64,000 nt of DNA from Ambrosia x helenae (GCA_030844895.1 CM061233.1:64319190-64383189); one strand, 5' to 3'; positions 22,019 to 33,823 are shown, counted from the stretch's first letter. Translations and numbers: made by a program. Notes: generated by a model not told the origin, from the letters alone.

Positions 22019-23133
22019 TAGACCCAAACATTTGTTTAACCATCATTGATTTCATATACATTTTGTGGTTTGTAGGATCACGAGTTTATTCGGGGGGGGG
22101 GGGGAGGAAGGAACTTCGGGATGTAGTTGAGGGCAGTGAACTTCAGAAGTATTATAGAGCACTTGACAATATATTCGGGCAACATGTGATTTATTCTTAT
22201 CTAATCTGGAGACTCCGTCATCAAGCAACTCTTTAAATAGATTGGCTCAATTGTGCAACGTCTTCTATTCTCCATGATCACACAATTCCACATTACCAAA
22301 TGAGCTAGAGATAGCAGCACGAGACGGCGTGGATGAATTGGAAGAGAGCATAAAATGTTGACTCACCCAAATGTCTTTTTCACTAGAAAAGCTTACTAAA
22401 TCCACTTGGGCAACATAATCTTTCCTTCAAAAACAAGATATGAAAATGAATTTTGTAAACAAATCTATAAATGTACTTTCATTAAAATAAAATAACTCGA
22501 GAGGACCGATTATATAGTTCATTGATCATGATTCTATTTTATTTCATATGAGGAGAACTCATATAGCTTAGAAGCTCGTGTGAGAAATCCGAGTAGAGTT
22601 ATATAATTGGGATGATCTCAATAACACAACGATATAGATATTTGCTATCTTATCACGGGTATATAAAAGTCATCATGAGTGATTTTACTCAAACTTCATC
22701 AAAGTGCAAGCAATGTGGGTGGAACAGTCATTTAGGAAACTACCCGTTTGGGTATGTAGAAATGGTATTTGAGAACTTTTCTCAAACTTTATAAAAAAGG
22801 GAAAACCTTTTATATCTATTTGGATGTTATTCAATACCACTTAAATGTGGGGATAAAAATGAAGAAGGTTTGGCAATAAGTATTTTAATTAATCCAAATA
22901 AATATTGCAAACACATGACCAAATGGGGTACACAATAGTAATATGGAGTCAATCAAGTTGATTGGACTCGAATGCCAATTGGTTAGATTCGAAGTTAACT
23001 GGACTTTAGAAATTTCTCACCGAAGGCATAACAGAAAGGTGTTTAGCCTTGAAACGAGTGTTTCATGTTATTCTAAAGAAAAGCTATTACAGTCTATAGA
23101 CAAAAAGGAAGGTATAAACGATTGTGTTGTGAT
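22019..23133. other. Anonymous DNA with a possible exon remnant
   Basis: After the resumed repeat unit, TTTGTAG at about 22070-22076 looks like a splice acceptor. It is followed by an open stretch to TAG at 22236 (contains RKELRDVVEGSELQKYYRAL and ends RLRHQATL) that I cannot assign. A 13-bp G run is at about 22091-22103. Nothing recognised from 22237 to 23133. Confidence 0.35.
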
Positions 23134-23243
23134 TGTTGGGTGTGAAGTCTTTGGGCTAGTTATTGCTATTGGGCTTGTTTTATTGGATGTTTAGGAAGCC
23201 CATTTAGGTTTTCTTGTTCACTAAGCCTAAAACCCTAGATTAG

Positions 23244-23282
<39 letters not shown>

Positions 23283-23474
23283 CCTGTCTATGTAATTGTA
23301 ATAGTTGTCAGAGCTTAATAATATATCCCTAGTTGCAGCCCGTGGACGTATGTTCCTCACTGGAAGCGAACCACGTAAAATTCTCGTGTTCGTGTGTCGT
23401 GCTTTATATTTTCTCGTTTATTATTGCGTGTTAGTTGTGAATCGGTCATTCCGCTGCACCACTTAATCCTAACA
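23134..23474 (+). repeat. N1 5' LTR
   Basis: 341 bp with an internal (TC)n(AT)n microsatellite at about 23243-23282. It differs from the 3' LTR mainly in microsatellite length plus scattered substitutions. Confidence 0.92.
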
Positions 23475-23476
23475 AG

Positions 23477-23488
23477 TGGTATCAGAGC
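23477..23488 (+). other. N1 primer binding site (tRNA-iMet)
   Basis: Exact TGGTATCAGAGC two bases after the 5' LTR. Confidence 0.92.
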
Positions 23489-23894
23489 TTCGGCTCGTAG
23501 GATTCACGTAACTATTCGCAGAGGTGTTTATTCTGTTTTGAAGATTGGAGGTTAGGGTTTGCGATACCCTTGAGAGCCGCCATATCTTCTGTTCAAAATT
23601 GATCAAGGAAAGCTGATCGATATAGTACCAGGTTAGACCAATTGAATCGACGCCGTTAATTGTGAAGTTGCTGAGAACGTGCCATTTACAACCGTTTTTA
23701 GCCACGATCAGGAGAGACAGGTTCACTCGTTCTTGTTTTCTGATTAAGGTTTGTTTGGGTTGTTGTTCGGGTTTTAGGTGTTCAAGTTTCGGTTTATTAT
23801 TCCAGTCATTCGGGTTTGGTTTGGTTGTCAGTTTTTGACCGGTTATTATAAACTTGGAACCATGTTACTTTGATCTTATTTTTTGTTTGTCATT

Positions 23895-25472
23895 ATGGCT
23901 GAAGACGGAAAATTGGTGATTGAAAAGTTTGACGGTTCGGATTTTAGTTGGTGGAAAATGCAGATTGCTGCATTGTTGGGTAAAAAAGACTTGGATATGG
24001 TACTGGAAGAAAAACCGGAGAAAATGGATAAAGCTGAGGAAGCTCTGTGGAATGCCAAGGACAAGAAAGCTAGAGGTGTTATTACATTGTCGTTGACGAG
24101 AAGCGTTGCATTTAACATCATGTCTGAAACCACGGCTCGTGGTATGATGTTAGCTCTGTCGAACATGTATGAAAAACCGTCTGTAGCTAATAAAGTGTTC
24201 TTGATGAGAGAGTTGTTCATGATGAGAATGAAAGAGGGAAGCTTAGTAACCGAGCACATAAATAATTTGAATTCTCTTCTGTCCAGATTATCGTCTGTGG
24301 GAATGAGATTCGATGATGAGACCAAAGCTGTGATTTTGCTATCTTCACTGCCTGATAGTTGGTCCGGGACGGTGACAGCTGTCACTAACTCAGTTGGGCC
24401 TGAAGGGTTAACATTTGAAAAGATTCGGGATTTGGTATTGGGTGAGGATGTTCGCCGTAGGAATACTAAAGGGTCGTCTTCTGAGATGTTACATGTTGGC
24501 AGGGGAAGGGAAAATAGTAGAAACAGTGGGAGCAGCAAGGGTCGGGGCAGGAGCTCGTCTAGGGCTCGTCCGAGTGTGCGCTGTTGGGACTGCAATGAAA
24601 GGGGACATTATAGGAATGAATGTCTAAACAAGAATTCTGACGGAGGATCGAAGAATTACGGTGGATTGAACACTGCTGCGGTAAGCGATTATGAGGATGA
24701 CGCTTTGATACCGTGTGTTGAAAGCAGTGTGGAATCCTTGGTCATGGATTCCGGTGCATCATTCCATGCTACCCATAGCAATGATGGCACGCGGAATGTT
24801 AAAAAGGGCGATTTTGGCAAGGTTAGGCTCGGAAACGGTGAATTTCTTGATATGACTGGCATGGGAGATTTGGATCTGGTTACTACTTGGGGCACTACTT
24901 GGACTTTGTGTAACGTCAGGGTTATTCCAAGGCTTGAAATGACGTTGATCTCCATTGGGCAGTTGGACGAACAAGGTTTTGACGTCAAGTTTGGTGGTGG
25001 AAAGTGGAAGGTCGTTAAAGGTAATCTCGTGGTTGCTAGCGGTTTTAAGAAGGGGTCGTATATGGTGCCTGTTCCGTCTAGGGAAGTGACCGCCCTTGTT
25101 AAAACGAACGGCAAAGTCGGGCTCGCCGATTCGACAGTTAAACGAGTCCGGTTTGCAGAAAAGGACTCTGGGACTTCAGGTAATCAGCTTGAGCGTATCC
25201 GGGGGTCTGAACAGGTAACGGACTTTTGTAGCAATGGGAGCACGGTGAGTGTTCCGACAACGCCTGGAAATCGACGTTGGGTTCAGAAGACCAGGTTTCC
25301 GAATGAAATCTCTCCTGCGAAGTTTCTGCTAGTGGGGAGTGTTCCTTTGAGAATCCCTGTATCTGATGGTTTGTGTCTATGGGAATCAGTTGGGATTGAG
25401 GATGTGAAGACGGGGTCTTGTGAGACCGAGTTGAAGCCATTTGGGGCTTCAACGGGCCTTTCTGTTTACTGA
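23895..25472 (+). CDS. gag: N1 Gag with retropepsin-like domain, no integrase or RT
   Basis: This 525-aa ORF starts at the ATG of MAEDGKLVIEKFDG; the frame is open four codons upstream without an ATG. Residues about 5-190 are a Copia Gag domain (FSWWKMQIAALLG, LSSLPDSW). A Ser/Arg/Gly linker and a CCHC knuckle CWDCNERGHYRNEC near residue 235 follow. Then comes a protease-like segment with VMDSGASFHAT (about 285) and LISIGQLDEQGFDV. After the protease, where the integrase zinc finger is expected, there is an unassigned ~120-aa tail ending TGLSVY. The ORF is uninterrupted despite non-autonomy, which suggests its Gag may still be used. Confidence 0.9.
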   Translation: MAEDGKLVIEKFDGSDFSWWKMQIAALLGKKDLDMVLEEKPEKMDKAEEALWNAKDKKARGVITLSLTRSVAFNIMSETTARGMMLALSNMYEKPSVANKVFLMRELFMMRMKEGSLVTEHINNLNSLLSRLSSVGMRFDDETKAVILLSSLPDSWSGTVTAVTNSVGPEGLTFEKIRDLVLGEDVRRRNTKGSSSEMLHVGRGRENSRNSGSSKGRGRSSSRARPSVRCWDCNERGHYRNECLNKNSDGGSKNYGGLNTAAVSDYEDDALIPCVESSVESLVMDSGASFHATHSNDGTRNVKKGDFGKVRLGNGEFLDMTGMGDLDLVTTWGTTWTLCNVRVIPRLEMTLISIGQLDEQGFDVKFGGGKWKVVKGNLVVASGFKKGSYMVPVPSREVTALVKTNGKVGLADSTVKRVRFAEKDSGTSGNQLERIRGSEQVTDFCSNGSTVSVPTTPGNRRWVQKTRFPNEISPAKFLLVGSVPLRIPVSDGLCLWESVGIEDVKTGSCETELKPFGASTGLSVY

Positions 25473-25661
25473 TGATGACTGGCCGGTTGTAACTAGGTTG
25501 ATTGGGGATACATGGTTTGAATTTTGGTTTGTTCTTTGGAGCTGGACCTGGAAGACTTTTGTTCCTATGTGTGTTTGAACTTTACAGATTACTGAAGACA
25601 TGGATTGCTTTGTGCTTGTTGGCGGACTTGGTGTTTATTGCAAGGCCTTCAAGTGGGAGAT
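25473..25661 (+). other. N1 3' untranslated region and purine tract
   Basis: About 190 bp without coding potential ends in the purine-rich AAGTGGGAGA (about 25651-25660) next to the 3' LTR. Confidence 0.7.
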
Positions 25662-25787
25662 TGTTGGGTGTGAAGTCCTTGGGCTAGTTATTTCTAATGG
25701 GCTTGTTTTATTGGATGTTTAGGAAGCCCATTTAGGTTTTCTTGTTCACCAAGCCTAAAACCCTAGATTAGTCTCTCTGTCTCTGTT

Positions 25788-25842
<55 letters not shown>

Positions 25843-26032
25843 TGTCTATGTAATTGTAATAGTTGTCAGATATTAATAATATATCCCTAGTTGCAGTCCG
25901 TGGAAGTAGGTTCCTCACTGAAATCGAACCACGTAAAATTCTCGTGTTCGTGTGTCGTGCTTTATATTTTCTCATTTATTATTGTGTGTTCGTTGTGAAT
26001 CGGTCATTACGCTGCGCCACTTAATCCTAACA
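25662..26032 (+). repeat. N1 3' LTR
   Basis: 371 bp; the extra length over the 5' LTR comes from an expanded (TC)n(AT)n tract (about 25789-25840). Confidence 0.92.
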
Positions 26033-26037
26033 GTGAT

Positions 26038-27250
26038 AGCATCATAACGAATGAAACTATGTCCAAATAGAGAAAAGATTAATGAGATATCTATGCTAGA
26101 AGTTGTATGATTGTAAGAACCAAAGTGAGAAAATGGATGAAACTTATCCCACATTGGTGAGATGAGAAAACTTGAAGTGGTTTATAAGGAGGATCACTCC
26201 TTGTCTATTTTTAGCCTGAGCCAAACATTAGTGGGGACCCTAAGTGTCCGCACCCTAACACGCGTGGTGTGGGCGATGGGCACAATGTGGCGCTTTGATG
26301 ACGCACTTTGCATACTTTCATCATCACGAGCCGCTTGAGAAGAATCGTTGTATTTTTGAAGGTTGGTTTGGACAGGATGGTTGAGGTTTGCAACCCATGG
26401 TTTGTGTCAGATACGGATGGTGCTGGCTGGGTTCGAAACAACTGCTGAGGTCAGCTAGCCAAACTGTTGGGTCAAACCGGCAGTTGGTTGGTCATCGACC
26501 AGGCCAACAGTTTTGATAGATTCGTATAGCATTGCAACTGTGGACCTAATCCAACAGTTTCGGTGTTTGGGAAGCAGTTTACTACCAGCTGCAAGGGCAA
26601 CTGCTTGGGACCAGCCGTTTTCAAAACAATAACTATTTTACCAAACTAGTTTCTGATCCGAGCAACAGCTTGGATCTGGTCAAACTTGTTGTTTCAACTC
26701 ATGTCTTAAAATGAAAGACTGTTTTGATTAACCACTTAAAATCATTTATTAAAAGATTAAACCCCACTTATTTACAAGATTAATTAAGTTTATGAAAAAC
26801 TTAAATTAGGTTGATTAAGTCTCACATAGTGTGTATACATATAAAGAAAACTAGATAGTTTTATCTAGTAGAGAAATACAAACATATTTAACGCATTCTC
26901 AGTTCATAGAAACTTTATGGAGGAGTTTAAATTGTTTCTATTTTCAACTTCAATTTTTGCTACAATTTTGATAAACACCAAATAACATGGTGGCATATCA
27001 GGCTCAAGTGGCATCTCTGGTAGTACACATACTGTCCCGATTGTCTTACCCTTGGAGACAATCCGTCTGATAGGAGGCGCAGAATATGTTTTAAGGCCCC
27101 GTATTCAACACGATTCTCAACCAAAATTGTCAACGTTTTTTTGCTTATTCTTTCCGTGGAGTATTCTAACATGAACGAGTGTAGTTGAAGACTCGTATAT
27201 GATGGTGAAGACTTGTAGAAGATGATGTTTGAATCAAGTTTAGTAAAATG

Positions 27251-27252
<2 letters not shown>
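26038..27252. other. Anonymous DNA, possible decayed LTR
   Basis: No gene was recognised. TATCCCACATTGGTGAGATGAG near 26147 and a CATATAAAG box followed by a pyrimidine-poor leader near 26838-26900 resemble decayed LTR promoter sequence, but no partner repeat was found. A 119-aa minus-strand ORF (26960-27319) has no recognisable domain. Confidence 0.35.

Positions 27253-27304
<52 letters not shown>
27253..27304. repeat. (TA)n microsatellite left of X
   Basis: About 52 bp of uninterrupted TA adjoin the left end of element X. Confidence 0.95.
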
Positions 27305-27307
<3 letters not shown>

Positions 27308-27876
27308 GAATGAGATCAAATAGGAACCACTACCCTACTTAGGAACTTAGAAACCAATCTGAACCATCCATCTTTGATTTTGATCTAGGGGTATTTGTGT
27401 AATTAGACAATTAAATATTATCTTTTTATTTAATTAAAACTTTTAAATATGGCAGTTGTTTTTTATTCATGCGATTTCTTTGCCATATGCGATTTCTTTG
27501 CCTTAAATATCTCAATCTCTAATTCATAACAAAAAAAAGCATCGATCATAGAATCATAGTCATTACGATTTAAAAGAGTTATCAACAAAATGTACACCAA
27601 TGTATAAGATCAACGAGTTTTGTTATCATTAACGCACCTTATCTGGCCTACTCTGTTTTAACCATGCATAACAGAAATGTACATCCATGTATAATATCAC
27701 AAAATATATGTGATCAACGATGCACTCGTACACAATTAATAATATCAAAAAACAATAACCGGTAATTTAAAAAAACCAACCGTACTTTTATTGAATTAAC
27801 CAAATACATAATAACGAAAAAAATTCAACATCGAAATAGGTGAACAAGCTGCGTTTCATTGAAATAACAAAACAAA

Positions 27877-27972
27877 TTATTTATTTGGGCAGTGTCGGGC
27901 ATCATGATATCCCAAACGACCACATTTGGTACAATAACGTGGCTTCCTATTCATGTACGCGTAAACATAATT
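27877..27972 (-). pseudogene. C-terminal zinc-knuckle remnant of a MULE/FAR1-like protein
   Basis: The minus strand encodes RKPRYCTKCGRLGYHDARHC followed by PNK and a stop (27877-27879). The C-x2-C...H...C finger close to the C-terminus after RKPR is typical of plant MULE/FAR1-related proteins. No upstream transposase domain is present. Confidence 0.5.
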
Positions 27973-28160
27973 GTAATCTCCATGTCCAAAAATTAAATCT
28001 CCATGTCACAACTTAAAATCTCCATGTCCAAATTTGAAACCACAAGCATTAGTGTATTCACTTGACGTCAACATGACCGTGTATCCGAAACCTATAAAAA
28101 ATTAAAAAAAAAACCTAATTAAAAACAATTAGCTATATAAGATTTTGCCATTAAATACAC

Positions 28161-29030
28161 TTGTTTCACACATTTATAAATGTTTATAAATGTGATATAC
28201 ACCAACGTAATAAACACTACATTTTGCTTATCAGTTTTATTCATACAGTCTCTTATATACACCAAAGTATAGTTTACACTAGTGTATACTCAACTTATAC
28301 CCACATCGACTCTCCTTTCAGTTTTAGATTGAATGTTTTCAAACAACATAGTATACACCAAAGTATAGTATAAAATAGATTGAATGTACACCAAAGTATA
28401 GTATACACTAGTGTATACTCATTAATGCACCTTATCTGGCCTACTCTGTTTTAACCATGTATAAGATCAACGAGTTTTGTATAAGATTGAATGTTTTCAA
28501 ACAACATAGTATACACCAAAGTATAGTATAAAATAGATTGAATGTACACCAAAGTATAGTATACACTAGTGTATACTCATTAACGCACCTTATCTGGCCT
28601 ACTCTGTTTTAACCATGTATAGATCAACGAGTTTTGCCATTAAATAAATGTACACCAATGTATAAGATCAACGAGTTTTGTTCTCATTAACGCACCTTAT
28701 CTGGCCTACTCTGTTATAACCATGTATAAGATCAACGAGTTTTGTATAAGATTGAATGTTTTCAAACAACATAGTATACACCAAAGTATAGTATAAACTA
28801 GTTTATACTCATTAATGAACCTTATCTAGCCTACTCTGTTTTAAGCATGTATAGATCAACGAGTTTTACACTAGTGCATACTCAACTTATACCCACATCA
28901 ACTCTCCTTCAGTTTTAGATTGAATGTTTTCAAACAACATAGTATACACCAAAGTATAGTATAAAATAGATTGAATGTACACCAAAGTATAGTATACACT
29001 AGTGTATACTCAACTTATACCATCATCGAG
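28161..29030. repeat. Tandem and palindromic repeats inside X
   Basis: Units containing GATTGAATGTTTTCAAACAA begin near 28327, 28485, 28750 and 28918 with irregular spacing. They are interleaved with TATACACTAGTGTATA palindromes and ACCTTATCTGGCCTACTCTG blocks. Confidence 0.8.
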
Positions 29031-29627
29031 TCTCCTTCCTTTTCAACCTGACAATCTTAAATTAGGGTTTCATAGATGAATTAATTACCTTTATTTATAA
29101 ATAAACACCAATGTATATTATTTAAACCATACAATCCAGCCACTCGACGCAAAAGCATTTTCCAAAAATAACAATGAAATTAAAACAATCAATAAACATA
29201 TTTCGATCATATTTATAAAATCACGGAACATATTGAATGTACATTTCGATCAAACAAAATATAAAATATAAAAAAAACAATTACTCAAGAGAAATTACTA
29301 AAAATTAAAAATAAGAATGAAAGATCAAATATTCATACATACCTGTATACGAATTCTTGATCTTCATTAGTTTTCTGATATGTTCTTCGTAGGTTTTTGA
29401 TGTATACATACGTATGATCTGAGAATTTTGTGGTGTTGTCAGTTACTAGTATTAATATTATTAATAACCTATTAATAATCATGTACCAAAAGTCAATAAT
29501 ACCCCTTGATTTAATTAAAGATTTAATTAATGTTTTACTTATTTACAATCATGCCATTAGAGATCAATGGCTAAGATTGGTTCCTATGGTTCCTACTTAA
29601 GGTATGGTTCCTATTTGAACACTACCC

Positions 29628-29628
29628 T

Positions 29629-29685
<57 letters not shown>
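29628..29685. repeat. (TA)n microsatellite between X and W
   Basis: About 58 bp of near-perfect TA. Confidence 0.95.
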
Positions 29686-29687
<2 letters not shown>

Positions 29688-30486
29688 GATGGTTCAATAG
29701 AGAACTCATTTTATTGAGAGAACTCGAGAACTCCTAATTAAATACAAAAAAATATAATAAAAAATCATAACTCAAAATTTAAGTAAAAAAAAATAGAAAA
29801 CTAGTTCGGAGCTTCTCTTTCCTACGTCATACCCGTTCGAAAAAAAAAAATAAAAAAAATTAAAAAAAAAACACACCTAAAAAACGCTACTGCACATGTG
29901 TAGTATAATCCAAAAGCCTAAACCACCTACCCCCAACTTACCCCCACCCAAAAACCTAATTCCACCCCACCCACACCCACCCTCACTAAAAAACCTAAAT
30001 CGCTTACCCAAAAACCTAAACCACCCATCCACTCCCCACCCAAAAACCTAAACCCACCCCACCCACCGCCTACCAAAAACCTAAGCCCCACCCGTCACAA
30101 CCAAAAACCTAACCCCCACCAAAAAACCTAACCCCCTACCCAAAAACCTAAACCCACCCTACCCACCCCCACCCCACCCCCAAAAACCTAAACCTTACAA
30201 ACTAAACTAAAAAAAACTAACCCTAAAAGCTAAACTAAACCCAAAAACTAAACCCTAAAGCTAACTGGACATTTACTACACAGGTGCATTAGAAGTCGCC
30301 TATTTTTTATTTTTTTATTTATTTTTATTTTTTTTATTTTTTTTTCTGAACCGGGATGACGTGGGAAAGAGAAGCTCCGAACCAGATTTTTGGTTTTTGA
30401 CTTAAATTTTGAGTTATGATTTTTTTTTAATTCAAGTAGGAGTTCTCGAGTTCTCTCCCTAACTATGAGTTCTCAATTGAACCTTC

Positions 30487-30490
<4 letters not shown>
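29686..30490. mobile_element. W: 0.8-kb inverted-repeat element (MITE-like)
   Basis: Long imperfect terminal inverted repeats (about 190 bp) share GGTTCAAT, GAGAACTCGAGAACTCCTA, ATCATAACTCAAAATTTAAG and TTCGGAGCTTCTCTTTCC. No ORF. TA runs on both sides are consistent with TA insertion. The superfamily is not determined. Confidence 0.7.
29905..30265. repeat. C/A-rich strand-asymmetric stretch inside W
   Basis: About 350 bp of the top strand are almost devoid of G, built of degenerate CCCAAAAACCTAAACCACCC units, with a few AAACCCTAAA strings near the end. Confidence 0.85.

Positions 30491-30535
<45 letters not shown>
30491..30535. repeat. (AT)n microsatellite right of W
   Basis: About 45 bp of AT preceding the left copy of the 364-bp duplication. 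Confidence 0.95.
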
Positions 30536-30538
<3 letters not shown>

Positions 30539-30899
30539 TTTTTATGTAATTTTGTAACCGATATTGTACCTTTATATTTCCTACGAATAATGAAAGTATC
30601 GTTATTATATTTTATTGTAAGTTATAATAAAAATGTGAACATTCATATAGTAAACGGTCTATACTGATTTCATATATTATATTAATACACTATTAATAAT
30701 GATTAATCACTATTTTGGTAACTTAAATATTTCAAACTAAGTGGTAACTTGCTACTTGTTACGGCTCTTAACAAGTTTATCATCAAAGAAAAAGGTAGAT
30801 TGATGTCAATATCCAGACGTTTTGGTGGTTTATTCATTGTAATAGACCCAGTTTGACCATTTTGTTGTTAAAATGAGGTGTTGTATGTCTTGAATTTGG
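30536..30899. repeat. 364-bp direct duplication, left copy
   Basis: Matches 37644-38007 with about three differences and identical length. It runs TTCTTTTTATG...TGAATTTGG and ends exactly where element Y starts. Confidence 0.93.
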
Positions 30900-31039
30900 A
30901 AAAATATCAAATAGGAACCAATAGCCTAGTTAGGAACTTAGGAACCAATCTGAGCCATCCATCATTGATTTTGATCTAGAGGGTATTAGTGTAAATATAC
31001 ATTTAAATAATTATCTTTTTCTTTTAATTACAAACTCTA

Positions 31040-31316
31040 ACCTCCTTGCCGTCACTCTTCCCTTTCCAACAACAGAACCCAATCCTTCAACAACAAAACC
31101 CAATCCTCCTAAATAATTATCCTTTTCTTTTAATCAAATTAACCTATAACTACTTTTTCTCTTCAAATCTGATTTCCACCAAAACCTAATCCTCCGGAAT
31201 ACGAGATTTCAAAGAAAATGAATTTGATCTGAAGATATTAAACTGCCATTGCAGTCGGTAGTATTCATCTCGCCGTCACCGGTTTCGTCGACGTTTCCGT
31301 CGCCTTCAACATCAAG
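31040..31316 (+). other. Exon-like segment near the left end of Y
   Basis: The stretch has higher GC than its surroundings (CGCCGTCACCGGTTTCGTCG) and ends at a consensus donor ATCAAG|GTAATA. It could be the first exon of the MULE gene or a captured host fragment. No protein was identified. Confidence 0.35.
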
Positions 31317-32924
31317 GTAATACTTCAACTATTAGGGTTAATTATTTTGTTTTTTCTGAACCGATTTTTGGGTTTTATTATTTTGGATTTGTTCCTTCTT
31401 TAATCTGTACTATTAATGTGTGATATATAGTGGTGTATAATACGTCGCTTGTCTCGTTAACCTCTGTGCATAGTGTACATTAGTGTATAATCTAATACAC
31501 TAATAATGTGTGATATATAGTGGGTAATACACTGATGTATATGATATTAATATACACTGATGTATGCGATATTATGTTACACTGATATTATACTCTTATA
31601 TTATACACCAATGTATATAGGTATATTCACCTTTAGGTGTGTATACACTAATGTATATATGAATATCCAACTTTAGGTTTGTATACACTGATGTATAATG
31701 TCACACCCTCAAATTCCACGTGCGGGGTTTTACCGCGAGGCGCGTGACACACCAGGATCTCAGTCAACGATCACAATAAACATACAACAAACATGCATTC
31801 ATAAATATATTTAAAACCAAAATATCATGCTTTGAGCCGTAAACTAGCAGCGGAAGCATTTCTTGTTTACAACCAAAAGACATATCATTGTTTACAAAAC
31901 ATTGTTTAATATGCTTCAAAATATTAGACGCTGTGCATGACTCCATGCGCCTAGCCCATTGACCGCTACCTTAGCGACCTGAGAAAACATGCCAAAAATG
32001 TCAACATATAATGCTGGTGAGTTCACAGGTTTTCTTTTATAAAGCGTTATTATGAGTTCGGTAAGATCATTTCCGTTACTACTATGTTATGAGAACGTTA
32101 GCTAGTCGTTAAGTGTTGCTACTACTGCGGTTGGGAATCCATTACTAAACCGGTATAAGTGTTGAAGCCAGCCCAGACGGACGGGATTACCGATGCCTCG
32201 GTAACCCCCAAAGTGTTAGAGACAATATGCACCCGCCCGGCTCCCAGCCGTCGGGTGGGGTTTGTAAGGCCCAATAGATCTATCCACATTTCCCCCGTTG
32301 TGCATCCCCGCACATTCATGGTTCCCCCTGGGACTTTCCGTAAAAGCCGCATAGTACGTGAAATAACCATAGTATAACATGATCTATGATGAGTAATCAA
32401 AATAAGTAGCATGTTTCTCCCCCGAAAGCAAAACGGTAAAAGTGGGTCTGTGACACTCACCTCGGTTTGCGTTACTTGAAAACAGTTAAGTAATTATGCT
32501 ATGATAGCCCCAAATAGCGGCGACCTATCATAAGATGTGTATAAGTATTCGGACTAATAACCCGTGGGATAACTAGTCCCCGAATGTCCAGACCGTGACC
32601 ATAAACGTTTGAAAACATCTTTGACTGTTGAACCGACCGTACCAGACAAGACCCGACATCCCGTTGGTGACCCGACATCCCACGTGTTAGGTAAATACAA
32701 GACATCATGCATCACACGAAATTAAACATTCAATACGCACAATATTTCACCTAGTCTAGCATAATGTCCGATTAACGCATAAACAGGTCCGAACACGTGT
32801 TACTAAGTCATTGGGTGTATCCCGGGGTTCCTACCATGTTCCTAAGTGTCAAATCATGTTCCGGGATGTCAAAATACGTTTACGACAGCAGTACACGCGA
32901 TTAGAAAACTTACACGCGAGTAGG

Positions 32925-33060
32925 AAAAGTCAACTAGCGAATAGGAGGGGGTCAATAGGCGAGTAGGCCCCTACTCGCATGAAGCTTCAGGCGAGTAGGC
33001 TCCTATTCGCCCCAAGCTTCAGGCGAGTAGGCTCCTATTCGCCCCAAGCCTGCTGATGCG
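32925..33060. repeat. GGCGAGTAGG motif array, downstream cluster
   Basis: About six copies of GCGAGTAGG/GCGAATAGG and inverse CCTATTCGCC occur within 130 bp. A second cluster is at 33855-33980. Confidence 0.75.
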
Positions 33061-33823
33061 CGTTTTCACGCGTTAAACCCTCCAAATCGGATCCGAAACA
33101 TGTAAAAACACCCAATATCAAAACTAAACTATTAACCAACCCTTTCCAAGCAAAAACCCCCAATTTATCTCTGCTCTAACGGGCTCGGTGCGATTATTTC
33201 CAAAAATGGCAAAATACTAGGTTTCATTAACTATGAAATCTTTCCTTAAGTAGTAAAGATCAGATTACACCTTCTACAAATTGCAATACATCATCCCTAT
33301 GTTATAACATCATTCTAGCATGATTCTTAACCATAAACAAGCAATGAATCATAACATAACATCCTAATTCTTCAAGAATCATTCAAATGGGTCAAAATGT
33401 ATACTTTCATCTAAACACCATAACAAGAGCTCAAACTCATAGATAATCATCCTAACAACTCCTACACATCAGAAGTACATCAAATTCATGGAAACATTCA
33501 TGTTATAATCACCAAAAATCATCATATGCATCAATACTTCACATATAACAAGTATTATGGTGTAGCCTTGTTTTAGAACTCATTTCCAAGGTTTTTAAAG
33601 ACTCATTCTTATCAAAATAAGGTCTGGACTTTTGGGGAACCAAAACAATAACATTACAAAGGTTTAGGATGAAGAACACACCTTGGATTTTAGCAAAGAA
33701 AGGTGTATAAGCTTGGAGATGGTGTGTTTTGGGGCAAAATAAGTTTCAGATGTATTTCAAGGTGTGTGGGAGGCTTAGGATCAGTTAGGGTTGCATAAAT
33801 GGTGTTTGGGGAGTCAAGGGTTC

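Larger units (their letters stand above)
23134..26032 (+). mobile_element. N1: non-autonomous Copia element, Gag-protease only
   Basis: LTRs at 23134-23474 and 25662-26032 start TGTTGGGTGTG and end TCCTAACA. The target duplication is GTGAT at 23129-23133 and 26033-26037. A consensus primer site, a purine-rich tract and one intact ORF are present, but there is no integrase, RT or RNase H. At 2.9 kb it must have moved with enzymes supplied by another element. The layout resembles known Gag-only terminal-repeat elements but additionally keeps a protease-like domain. Confidence 0.93.
27305..29627. mobile_element. X: 2.3-kb non-autonomous MULE-like DNA element
   Basis: Terminal inverted repeats of about 75 bp share CAAATAGGAACCA and AGGAACCAATCT (left, and inverted at about 29560-29627). 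They match the ends of element Y. The interior holds a C-terminal zinc-knuckle remnant on the minus strand and a four-fold tandem repeat. TA microsatellites flank both sides, so a target duplication cannot be read. MULE assignment rests on the FAR1/MULE-like coding remnants in X and Y. Confidence 0.65.

Noticed and set aside
29905..30265. Interstitial telomere
   Set aside because: Only a few AAACCCTAAA strings; most units are CCTAAACC-like and degenerate, inside a small transposable element.
31764..32708. Minus-strand ORFs of 60-112 codons inside the solo LTR
   Set aside because: They overlap an LTR with TG...CA ends and a target duplication, and show no domain.
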